A stretch of DNA of 25,900 bases from Plakobranchus ocellatus (Eukaryota > Mollusca > Gastropoda > Plakobranchidae). The stretch lies in the NCBI GenBank assembly GCA_019648995.1, contig BLXT01006233.1:1837330-1863229 (forward strand). Reading direction: 5' to 3'. Below the pieces are notes generated by a model that ran no database searches, had not been told where the DNA came from, and was given only the letters and a program-made list of their open reading frames with translations. Position numbers and translations under genes: made by a program. Positions 14,022-19,351 of the stretch are shown one piece after another (within the stretch, counting starts at the first letter, position 1; every line of letters starts with the position of its first letter).

Positions 14022-17000
14022 ATTTGGCACAATTATAGGCCTTAGTTGTTTGAAGGATCACTTTAACCTTTTCCAGACTCCAAACCCCTTTCCGGTTATG
14101 AACAAAATGCACTCTTTTGGAATGCAGGTAACCGATTTGGTTACAAGGGTTTTACACCCTTTTAGGACGNNNNNNNNNNNNNNNNNNNNNNNNNNNNNNN
14201 NNNNNNNNNNNNNNNNNNNNNNNNNNNNNNNNNNNNNNNNNNNNNNNNNNNNNNNNNNNNNNNNNNNNNNNNNNNNNNNNNNNNNNNNNNNNNNNNNNNN
14301 NNNNNNNNNNNNNNNNNNNNNNNNNNNNNNNNNNNNNNNNNNNNNNNNNNNNNNNNNNNNNNNNNNNNNNNNNNNNNNNNNNNNNNNNNNNNNNNNNNNN
14401 NNNNNNNNNNNNNNNNNNNNNNNNNNNNNNNNNNNNNNNNNNNNNNNNNNNNNNNNNNNNNNNNNNNNNNNNNNNNNNNNNNNNNNNNNNNNNNNNNNNN
14501 NNNNNNNNNNNNNNNNNNNNNNNNNNNNNNNNNNNNNNNNNNNNNNNNNNNNNNNNNNNNNNNNNNNNNNNNNNNNNNNNNNNNNNNNNNNNNNNNNNNN
14601 NNNNNNNNNNNNNNNNNNNNNNNNNNNNNNNNNNNNNNNNNNNNNNNNNNNNNNNNNNNNNNNNNNNNNNNNNNNNNNNNNNNNNNNNNNNNNNNNNNNN
14701 NNNNNNNNNNNNNNNNNNNNNNNNNNNNNNNNNNNNNNCCAAATTCAAGTTTGGAAATAAAATAAAATGTTTCTACCATGAAGAGTCAATGTGGAATAGA
14801 TGAATAATGTTGCAAAGATTCATTTAACTGATAAAAGGCGTTATAGCCCGCCATCGCCCTTTATGGGTGTTGGCGGAGCGCCCGCTATTGCACGTTGATA
14901 CTTGACTATAGCATACACTTTTATGGTAGGGAATAAGCCCCTTTATTTTCTTTACAGTGGATGGGCCTTAATAGTTTCTGTTGCTGGAAGAGTTCTACTT
15001 TCGTTTTCCGTTTACTGTTCTAAAATTGAATGAATGGTTACCGAGTAACGATTTTTTCAAAATGACCTTCAACTTGCTCTCGCAACTGACAGACAGATCG
15101 ACGAATAAAGAACATGAAGATGAGGGTAGCCCTGTAGATGATGTTGGAGATGAAATTGATGATGAAAGTGATGTTGATTTTGATGTAGAAGAGGGAGAAG
15201 GTGATGGGATAAATCTAGACTCTTCCGACGATGATGAATCTGAATGTAGATCTAGATCTAGTCCTAGCCCCACTGCCGAGATTGTGTTGTCAATTTTTTT
15301 CAATATACTGTAATATAACTGATACTTAGTGTTATATATCATAAGAAAGTGCATCCAATCTTCTATTTTTTTGGTATTTGAATTATGTTTGTACCTTCCT
15401 TGGTTTAAAATTTATGACAAGTTTTGTAAAACATGTACTTTTGTAAATTAGAATTATGCCCCTTACACCCGCCAAAGGCCATTGTTAATTATGAGCTGGG
15501 CCAGCCCTCTATCAGTTAAAAAAGAAAAATCAGCTCAATGGTATTGTGTCATGGCTTTGAAGAATGATTGACTCTCCATGGAGTATTTATTCAAGATATT
15601 CATTTGGGGGAAGATGACCCATATCAAGAAGAGAATGCGGATTGCAGATGAAAATTAATTTAGAATGGAAGACAAGTTATAAGAAAGCAAAAGAAAGAAA
15701 AAAAAAAGGATTATTACTCATAAGAAAGTATAGGGACAAATACAAAGACACTGCTGATGGAGCTACTAAAATATTGGCAGCATCAAAATTAATTTTAAAG
15801 AAAAAAAGATGTTTTAAAATGAATAAATGTGTTGGTAAAGTGAATCTATGTGGATCGCTTTTGTTTTACTTCAGAATCAATTACAATTTTGATCACTCAA
15901 CCTTATCCCCCCCCCCACACACACACACACACACAGACGCAAAAAAAAAAAGCAAGCAGGGCAAACATTAATTCCCTTTTGTTGTAGTCTGAATGAGAAA
16001 TCAAAACATATTGTGTAATTAAGCAGTTTGTGTTGTGATCTACATTTTTTTTTTTTAATTACCAACATTTATGCATGGAATATTGCTCACTCTCGCTACT
16101 AAGATCAATTTGCTGGATCCTTTGCAGACCAAAGAAAGGTGGTGGCGATGACAGTGATGAAGAGAATGAAGGGCGAAAGCCACGTGGCAAGCGCAAGAGC
16201 AAAGGTGGTAAGAGCAACAAAGGTGGCAAAGTGAAAGAACCAGAGGAGGATGATGGGCTCACAGCAAAACAAAGAAGGAAGGTAGTCTCTAAGGCAGTCA
16301 TCTCATCTAGCGAAGGCTCAGATTCTGACACGCGTAAAAAGAGGCAGGCTGCAGCGTGAGTATCCCACTGTATTATTTGTATAGCAGTCTCACAAAACAA
16401 GTGTGGTTTATATCAACTGTCTGAATTAAATTGGAAAAAATGAAAATGCTAAATTACATCATGAAGAGTGATCCATTTCATCAAGTCATAGGCTGTTTTT
16501 AGGCTCAAAGGACTTCTTCTGCATAAAAATTCTCGATGTAAATGCTTATGAAATCCAGTTTATTAGTGGAAACCATGTGCCTTTGACACTATAAAATGTA
16601 GACTAAAAAGCAAAAAAAATTAATTTGCTAAGGCAATTTTAGGACAAAAAAAATTATGACTTTCTTTAGATCAGCCTTATCCAGTTTTCAACAGATCAGC
16701 ATATAAAGAGAGAATGTTATCGATACTTTAAAAAAAAAAGAAAAGCTTTAAAATGCCACCTTTGACTCATGTGAACTGGCTACACAATGATATTACTGTA
16801 TTTGCTTATTTATTCTTTTTTCCTTCATAGGAGTGGAAGTGGAAGTGGCAGTGAGAGTGATGGCAATAAAAATGTTGGGAAGCGGCGAAGGATTCTCGAT
16901 TCTGGTAGTGACAGCGAGGCGGGCAGTGGAGGCAAAAAGTCTGGTTCAGACCGCTCTAAGTCACGGTCACGGTCTCGGTCACGGTCACGGTCCCACTCAC

Positions 17001-17239
17001 GCTCTCGCTCAGGCTCAAGATCTGCATCTGGCAGCCCCAAGCGTTCTAGATCTCGCTCCCGCTCGGGTAGCCCTCAGAGATCACGGTCTGGCAGCCGATC
17101 TGGGAATGAGAGTGACAAAAATGAAGAAAAGAAGTCTGGTTCTGAGGCTGGTGGCTCTCCCCGACCTGAGAAAGACAGCAGCAGTGATAAAGAAGCTGGT
17201 TCTCAGGAGGACAAGCCTCAAGGTTCAGACAGCGATTAA
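1..17239 (+). CDS. CTR9: CTR9, PAF1 complex TPR scaffold subunit (5'-partial, 16 exons seen, one or more missing in gap)
   Basis: Join: 1-107, 666-782, 1349-1438, 2359-2487, 3200-3383, 3989-4077, 5834-6019, 6506-6593, 8544-8692, 9129-9245, 9680-9825, 11667-11738, 12322-12457, 13043-13177, [gap], 16128-16355, 16831-17239. CTR9 is the nuclear TPR scaffold of the PAF1 complex (with PAF1, CDC73, LEO1, RTF1 and, in animals, SKI8/WDR61). The complex travels with RNA polymerase II and supports elongation, H2B ubiquitination and H3K4/K36/K79 methylation. Translations match remembered animal CTR9 almost block for block ([113 protein letters not shown]). All introns seen are GT-AG and phases agree except across the gap. 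The first about 324 residues are upstream of the window. The C-terminal tail is unusually RS-rich. The identity is very secure; exon edges rest on splice consensus and homology recalled from memory. Confidence 0.97.
108..665 (+). other. CTR9 intron, nothing notable
   Basis: Phase 0 intron with GTAAGT donor and a T-rich tract ending in CATAG. It is A/T-rich with long T runs. The short open frame at 141-356 is low-complexity and has no coding character. Confidence 0.9.
666..782 (+). CDS. CTR9: CTR9 exon b (TPR region)
   Basis: 39 codons in phase 0 at both ends: [20 protein letters not shown], then [19 protein letters not shown]. This matches the CTR9 helical repeat that ends in the conserved EKRDIA. 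Donor GTAAGC at 783. Confidence 0.96.
783..1348 (+). other. CTR9 intron with short (TTG)5 repeat
   Basis: Phase 0 intron. It has a small TTG repeat at 798-814 and is otherwise A/T-rich with no recognisable element. Confidence 0.88.
1349..1438 (+). CDS. CTR9: CTR9 exon c (TPR region)
   Basis: 30 codons in phase 0, [20 protein letters not shown] then [10 protein letters not shown], nearly identical to the animal CTR9 block [16 protein letters not shown]. The acceptor is TCTAACAG. The donor CAG|GTGATT lacks the usual G at +5, but the exon end is fixed by homology. Confidence 0.96.
1439..2358 (+). other. CTR9 intron, nothing notable
   Basis: Phase 0 intron of 920 bases, A/T-rich, with no coding similarity or structured repeat visible. 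Confidence 0.88.
2359..2487 (+). CDS. CTR9: CTR9 exon d (TPR region)
   Basis: 43 codons in phase 0, [20 protein letters not shown], then [20 protein letters not shown], then DAR. The segment from PPEILNNV to LHFRLGN is a CTR9 signature and forms the first helix of a TPR completed in the next exon. Acceptor TTTTTCAG, donor AGG|GTAAAT. Confidence 0.96.
2488..3199 (+). other. CTR9 intron, nothing notable
   Basis: Phase 0 intron of 712 bases. A short antisense open frame (2944-3135) shows no family resemblance and looks fortuitous. Confidence 0.87.
3200..3383 (+). CDS. CTR9: CTR9 exon e (classic TPR motif)
   Basis: 61 codons plus one base: [61 protein letters not shown]. It contains a textbook TPR ([20 protein letters not shown] followed by RNILRDHPN). 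Phase 1 donor GTACGT at 3384. The split codon is T|GC (Cys), which gives the conserved NYVDCYLRLG across the junction. Confidence 0.96.
3384..3988 (+). other. CTR9 intron, nothing notable
   Basis: Phase 1 intron of 605 bases. It is A/T-rich with a long A/T run before the acceptor region (about 3938-3967). No gene or mobile element is recognised. Confidence 0.87.
3989..4077 (+). CDS. CTR9: CTR9 exon f (TPR motif)
   Basis: Two bases complete Cys, then 29 codons: [20 protein letters not shown], then FKEALQINQ. It forms one TPR with the following exon (ALQINQ|DHPDAW). Acceptor TGATAG, donor CAA|GTAAGT, phase 0. Confidence 0.96.
4078..5833 (+). other. CTR9 intron (1.76 kb), only a C-rich run noted
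   Basis: Phase 0 intron. The only compositional feature is a C-rich, pyrimidine-only run at about 5110-5132 in otherwise A/T-rich DNA. No transposon coding, tRNA-like or conserved block was recognised. The antisense open frame at 5560-5772 has no recognisable content. Confidence 0.85.
5834..6019 (+). CDS. CTR9: CTR9 exon g (highly conserved TPR block)
   Basis: 62 codons in phase 0, including [20 protein letters not shown], then [10 protein letters not shown] and [19 protein letters not shown]. This is the most conserved CTR9 block seen here and differs little from human as I recall it. Acceptor CTCCTCAG, donor AAG|GTAAGG. Confidence 0.97.
6020..6505 (+). other. CTR9 intron, nothing notable
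   Basis: Phase 0 intron of 486 bases, A/T-rich, no recognisable element. Confidence 0.87.
6506..6593 (+). CDS. CTR9: CTR9 exon h (TPR region)
   Basis: 29 codons plus one base: [20 protein letters not shown], then RNIWAANGI. It matches the CTR9 block EKRHQ...YKQVLRND...AANGIG. Acceptor ATGCAG. The phase 1 donor G|GTATAA is weak, with A at +5. The split codon G|GC gives Gly. Confidence 0.95.
7081..8150 (-). mobile_element. 5'-truncated CR1/L2-like non-LTR retrotransposon (LINE)
   Basis: Read on the minus strand, the element has the C-terminal part of a reverse transcriptase, then a post-RT region, a short 3' UTR and a 3' end. That end is made of tandem 8-base units (GAATAAAG, GAATAAAG, GAATAAAA; plus-strand 7086-7112 area). 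Short tandem repeats in place of a poly(A) tail are typical of CR1/L2-type LINEs. The endonuclease and N-terminal RT are absent, which fits 5' truncation during insertion. It lies antisense in a CTR9 intron. The 5' boundary is approximate (coding similarity fades above 8134), and I could not find a clear target-site duplication. Confidence 0.85.
7333..8134 (-). pseudogene. Broken reverse transcriptase (CR1/L2/Rex1-like), C-terminal part
   Basis: The 157-residue open frame at 8134-7661 holds the RT core: [12 protein letters not shown] (residues 32-43), the catalytic box KFADDTT (residues 64-70, FADD aspartates intact), [18 protein letters not shown] and [16 protein letters not shown] stop follows DNIS, where the expected segment linking to the next block appears deleted. 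The block [19 protein letters not shown] onward to SITVWFGRA then reads in a different frame until about 7545. A further frame change leads to the 7542-7333 segment ([40 protein letters not shown]), the usual post-RT region ending in the LP-GRR-R motif. The copy is non-functional because of truncation plus at least two frame breaks. The family call comes from recognised motif order and is not a database match. Confidence 0.85.
8544..8692 (+). CDS. CTR9: CTR9 exon i (TPR motif)
   Basis: Two bases complete Gly, then 49 codons: [49 protein letters not shown]. It holds the strongly conserved [10 protein letters not shown] and [14 protein letters not shown]. Donor ATG|GTAAGG, phase 0. Confidence 0.97.
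8693..9128 (+). other. CTR9 intron, nothing notable
   Basis: Phase 0 intron of 436 bases. It is A/T-rich with one A run (about 8850-8863). Acceptor CTCCTTCAG. Confidence 0.87.
9129..9245 (+). CDS. CTR9: CTR9 exon j (TPR motif)
   Basis: 39 codons in phase 0: [20 protein letters not shown], then [19 protein letters not shown]. It matches CTR9 YENCL-KF and [19 protein letters not shown]. The donor AAG|GTGATA has no G at +5. Confidence 0.96.
9246..9679 (+). other. CTR9 intron, nothing notable
   Basis: Phase 0 intron of 434 bases, with a short CT repeat at about 9602-9616. The acceptor is AATACAG. Confidence 0.87.
9680..9825 (+). CDS. CTR9: CTR9 exon k (last TPR region)
   Basis: 48 codons plus two bases: [48 protein letters not shown], then AG|A (Arg). 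It matches CTR9 [15 protein letters not shown] and ELELAHRYF across the junction. Donor AG|GTAAAA, phase 2. Confidence 0.96.
9826..11666 (+). other. CTR9 intron (1.84 kb), no firm element
   Basis: Phase 2 intron, acceptor TTTTTTGGCAG. It is A/T-rich. It contains a small acidic antisense open frame at 10286-10420 (see findings), which I do not call as a gene. Nothing else structured was seen. Confidence 0.85.
11667..11738 (+). CDS. CTR9: CTR9 exon l (short linker after TPR array)
   Basis: A 72-base exon: one base completing Arg, 23 codons ([23 protein letters not shown]), and two bases CA. It matches CTR9 HRYFSYLSK-GDKMRFDLA-A-TEA. Donor GTGAGT at 11739 in phase 2. The split codon is CA|G (Gln), where human, as I recall it, has Arg. 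Confidence 0.95.
11739..12321 (+). other. CTR9 intron, nothing notable
   Basis: Phase 2 intron of 583 bases. The antisense open frame covering 11653-11913 overlaps the previous exon and is a shadow. Confidence 0.87.
12322..12457 (+). CDS. CTR9: CTR9 exon m (conserved helix and start of charged coiled coil)
   Basis: One base plus 45 codons: [66 protein letters not shown] is a CTR9 hallmark, followed by an E/K/R-rich segment likely to be a long charged helix. Acceptor CTCTTGCAG, donor GTG|GTGAGT, phase 0. Confidence 0.96.
12458..13042 (+). other. CTR9 intron, nothing notable
   Basis: Phase 0 intron of 585 bases. It has several A and T runs (A-rich at about 12797-12833) and ends in a T/A-rich tract before CCAATAG. 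Confidence 0.87.
13043..13177 (+). CDS. CTR9: CTR9 exon n (end of charged coiled coil)
   Basis: 45 codons in phase 0: [45 protein letters not shown]. It corresponds to the human region EQRAQYVEKTKNI followed by a Gly/Lys-rich stretch. Donor GTAAGC at 13178. The family continues here with a Lys/Gly- and Asp-rich block, which is not present in readable sequence before the gap. Confidence 0.95.
13931..14019. repeat. (CT)n microsatellite
   Basis: The tract is imperfect CT-rich from 13931. It becomes a perfect (TC) dinucleotide run of about 23 units from 13972 to 14018. Confidence 0.97.
14063..14169. mobile_element. Possible left end of a TTAA-type transposon running into the gap
   Basis: TTAACCTTTTCCAGACTCC at 14063-14081 resembles the TTAA + CCYT start of piggyBac-like elements. 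The 107 bases to the gap are less A/T-rich than the surroundings and hold repeated CCTTTTCC/CCCTTTCC-like words. They also hold two abutting hairpins: GTAACC-GATTT-GGTTAC (14128-14144) and AAGGGT-TTTAC-ACCCTT (14145-14161). The opposite end is not visible, so this stays tentative. Confidence 0.3.
14170..14738. other. Assembly gap (569 Ns)
   Basis: The run of N is continuous. Whether 569 is a measured size is unknown. A CTR9 exon is expected here, and it may also hold the rest of a mobile element. Confidence 0.99.
14824..15519 (+). mobile_element. TTAA-flanked piggyBac-like non-autonomous element (candidate)
   Basis: TTAACTGATAAAAGGC (14824-14839) faces the inverted copy TTAACTGATAGAGGGC at 15519-15504. 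The two agree at 14 of 16 positions, including the TTAA on each side, which would be the target-site duplication. The interior ends are GC-richer than the surroundings (CCCGCCATCGCCC, GGGTGTTGGCGG on the left; ACACCCGCCAAAGGCC on the right). Inside lies an acidic open frame (15062-15313). A TTAA duplication, short inverted ends and an acidic start of coding are all features of piggyBac superfamily derivatives. The terminal bases CTGATA are not the usual CCY, so the family name is inference. Confidence 0.6.
15062..15313 (+). pseudogene. Acidic short ORF inside TTAA element, possible transposase N-terminal remnant
   Basis: 83 codons from ATG to TAA. The middle is strongly acidic ([20 protein letters not shown], then [11 protein letters not shown]) and continues [20 protein letters not shown]. 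It ends in an unrelated hydrophobic tail ([10 protein letters not shown]). piggyBac-type transposases often start with such an acidic Ser/Asp region before the catalytic core. No DDD core domain follows, so this would be an internally deleted relic. It could also be chance low-complexity coding. It is not in a usable splice context for CTR9. Confidence 0.4.
15907..15935. repeat. C10 run followed by (AC)n microsatellite
   Basis: Ten C (15907-15916) are followed directly by about nine AC units. Confidence 0.95.
16128..16355 (+). CDS. CTR9: CTR9 exon with Lys/Gly/acidic low-complexity region
   Basis: The exon begins with the third base of a codon (acceptor CCTTTGCAG), then 75 codons and two bases [35 protein letters not shown], then [20 protein letters not shown] and [20 protein letters not shown]. 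The [12 protein letters not shown] block matches the conserved CTR9 K-KSKAIISSSD, which confirms that this exon belongs to the gene after the gap. The Lys/Arg clusters are likely to act as nuclear-localisation signals (inference). Donor GC|GTGAGT at 16356. The ATG at 16075 lies in the intron and is not a start. Confidence 0.95.
16356..16830 (+). other. Last CTR9 intron, nothing notable
   Basis: Phase 2 intron of 475 bases, GTGAGT to a T-rich tract ending in TTCATAG. A/T-rich, no element seen. Confidence 0.9.
16831..17239 (+). CDS. CTR9: CTR9 terminal exon, RS-rich C-terminal tail
   Basis: One base completes Ala, then 135 codons and TAA. It opens [40 protein letters not shown], then an RS-dipeptide domain ([40 protein letters not shown]), then [11 protein letters not shown], and ends KPQGSDSD. 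The KSGSEAG-SPR block and the Ser/Asp/Glu-rich terminus match the CTR9 tail. The run of alternating RS dipeptides looks like the domain of SR splicing proteins and is longer than I recall for human CTR9. Frame and stop are unambiguous. Confidence 0.95.
16957..17011 (+). repeat. Coding hexanucleotide repeat (TCACGG-like units) encoding RS dipeptides
   Basis: Units such as TCACGG, TCTCGG, TCCCAC and TCACGC repeat with period 6 in the reading frame of the terminal exon. This suggests expansion by slippage inside the CTR9 tail. Confidence 0.85.
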
Positions 17240-18830
17240 TATGTTAAACAAGGGAGTCACATTGACTTGGTCATTTGATTTCGCAAACTTTTATTATTTT
17301 GCTATGCTGCTGTCAAACTTTTTAATTTACTTTTCTTTTATGTCTTTTTTTTTTTAAGATGAAGTTAACGATAAAATGTAAAAATCCTTAGATACCGAAA
17401 AGCTCTTCCTGCTGGATATATTAGTGTTGGTTTTTCAAAAGTATGGTGTTGGTTTTTTTTATATAAAAAATCATCATAAGAAGACATGAACAATTTTTTT
17501 CATTCTCAAATTTCAGATGCACAGAAATTTTGTTAATTTGTTATATATCTGTAGTCCAAAATACACCTAAGGCTTCATACAACCAACAAACCTTTATAGC
17601 TTTTGAGTAGGCAGAACAGGTCAGAGAGTCAAATTAGATAAGAGATTAAATTTTTTTTTACAAGCCACATGAATTTATTTTCACTTTTTGTGCAGTTTAT
17701 TCATAATGGCATTTGTTCAAGTTTTAATGAACCGGTACATGGTGTTTGCAAATTATAATTTTATTCCCCTTTTTTCTTTAGAAAAAAAAACCAATATGAT
17801 TTTGCTCTGTGCGTGAAAACAAACAAAAAAACCCCTTAATTTTTAGTAACTGAAAGATAGAGTGTTTTGAAAGAGGTTAAGTGCAACATTTTTTTTTTTT
17901 TAAGTAATCAAATTTTTAAAATTCTGTTACAGGAAAGGTGACACTGCATAACTTGAACCATGATTTGAAAACATCTATGTAAAATGTTAATATCTGACAG
18001 TTGTTATCTGGATAAACTCATAATGGCCATTTCTGCTACTAAACATCAGATTTTGTAGAGACATTACTGATTTATTGGAATTTAGGAGAAGTGGTTAAAT
18101 TGACTTAAGTTTATGAAAAGTAATCTGCGCAAACTATATCTTTATGTCAATTGCTGCCATTGAAACCATTGGCAGAAATTTACACTTCAGTTGAAACTCA
18201 CATTATTTTCTCACATTATGGTGTTTAATTCTTAGTACTTTGTTTGACACATGGATGAGAAGGGGTGTGACAATGTAATTGTGTATCCAGTCCAGTTCAC
18301 TTTTGTCAAACAAACCAACTAAAAGTCTCCTCAATTTACATAAAGATATTATGCTTTTGCTTGAACAAGTTTTGCATAATGAAGAAAAATATTTGAAAAA
18401 AAAATTGGACTTTCAAAATCATCAAAACTCTTTTTTTTTTATATCTCCATATTTAAGTTTTTTTCATTTATAGCTCTGATCTGCAATAGCCATCAAAAGA
18501 TTTATTTCATATGAGCAGCTCACATCATATTTATATTTTTCTTTGATATCACTGCATCACTCATCACTGGTAAGAGGAAAAGAAATTCTTGTGAAACAAA
18601 CACAATGACAATTTCTAAGAGTAGATTTTTATAGTATATTTCTTTTTCTTTTTTTTATTGCTGCTTTAAAAATAAAAAAAACACCAGACTCTTAATATGT
18701 ATAAGTCATTTATAATCTTGTTGCGTATTTTGTTTTTTTTTAAATGGACCTCTGTTTGCCTTTGTTCCTACTGTACTTGCATTAAACTTAAAAATAAAAA
18801 TAAAAGTATTATGATTTTATTTCTTTTTTA
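17240..18830 (+). other. CTR9: Probable CTR9 3' UTR
   Basis: A/T-rich non-coding sequence after the TAA, with many T runs and no long open frame. The end is uncertain. The first AATAAA hexamers lie at 18671 and 18793-18804, with more at 18938, 19009 and 19309. The UTR may thus be about 1.5 to 2.1 kb. Confidence 0.65.
18793..18804 (+). promoter_or_regulatory. Candidate CTR9 polyadenylation signals (two AATAAA in tandem)
   Basis: AATAAA occurs at 18793-18798 and 18799-18804. U-rich (TTTTATTTCTTTTTT) and GU-rich (TTGTATGTC) sequence follows, as expected downstream of a cleavage site. Alternatives are at 18671-18676, 18938-18943, 19009-19014 and 19309-19314. Confidence 0.5.
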
Positions 18831-19308
18831 ATAATTCTTCCAGTATTGTATGTCTTCAAAACATTTATAGTCAATGTTTAGCTTGCTGTTTGTTTTTGGC
18901 ATTTGTTTACTGCAAGTTAGCTTAACACGATAAAAGAAATAAAGCAAAGAAAGAAATCATCACTTTTGTTTATTTATGATGCAAAGAGAGTTACCGGTTT
19001 TCAATTTCAATAAAGCTTGTCAACATTTAGAAGCGAAAGGTAGTCATAGAATTTGACAAAATGGATGTATGTTATACATTACCAGAACATAGATAATGAC
19101 AAGAGTTTTTTAAACTTTGTTGACTTTTTTTGTAAATCATATACATATGTTACAGTGTATTCAACATATATTCATTTCAGCAGGTAATATTAGTGAAACA
19201 AAAAACGTGTGTAGACAAATGGCAAAAAATGAGTTCTATGTGATGTACAATGCAAACTGAACTTGAATGCCACATTGAATGTATAGCAGAAAGGCATCAT
19301 TTTCAATG

Positions 19309-19314
19309 AATAAA
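19309..19314 (+). promoter_or_regulatory. Distal candidate polyadenylation signal
   Basis: AATAAA lies 20 bases before a genomic A18 tract. The A tract also means that cDNA ends mapped here could come from internal priming. Confidence 0.3.
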
Positions 19315-19333
19315 AAGACACAAAACAACTTAT

Positions 19334-19351
19334 AAAAAAAAAAAAAAAAAA
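19334..19351. repeat. Poly(A) tract, A18
   Basis: Uninterrupted run of 18 A. No retroelement body could be recognised upstream of it. Confidence 0.95.

Larger units (their letters stand above)
13178..16127 (+). other. CTR9: Composite CTR9 intron interval with assembly gap and at least one unseen exon
   Basis: The upstream exon ends in phase 0 and the downstream exon begins with the last base of a codon. Direct splicing would therefore read TKERWWR and stop. One or more exons totalling 3n+2 bases must lie here, most probably in the N run. The readable parts hold no Lys/Asp-rich coding match. They contain a CT microsatellite, a candidate transposon end next to the gap, a TTAA-flanked element (14824-15519) and a CA microsatellite. 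Confidence 0.9.

Noticed and set aside
13829..14032. Minus-strand ORF with Glu-Arg repeats
   Set aside because: Translation of the CT microsatellite.
14050..14779. Open frames of about 200 residues on both strands
   Set aside because: They are almost entirely undefined residues translated from the N gap.
14958..15313. The acidic ORF as a missing CTR9 exon
   Set aside because: The good acceptor at 14948-14957 leads in phase 0 to a stop (TGG ATG GGC ... TTC TAA). The acidic frame itself has a stop at 14972 and no convincing acceptor or in-phase donor. Matching TTAA ends explain the block better.
15642..15971. Lys-rich ORF as the missing Lys-rich CTR9 exon
   Set aside because: No splice donor in phase, no resemblance to CTR9, and it runs through the C/CA repeat. 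The composition simply reflects A-rich DNA.
16075..16127. ATG at 16075 as start of a separate protein
   Set aside because: The stretch is intron sequence ending in a pyrimidine-rich acceptor (CCTTTGCAG), and CTR9 homology begins only after it.
16825..17357. Other long frames over the RS exon (minus strand with Asp-Arg repeats; plus frame to 17357)
   Set aside because: Shadows of the period-6 coding repeat. The frame that splices in phase and matches the CTR9 tail stops at 17239.
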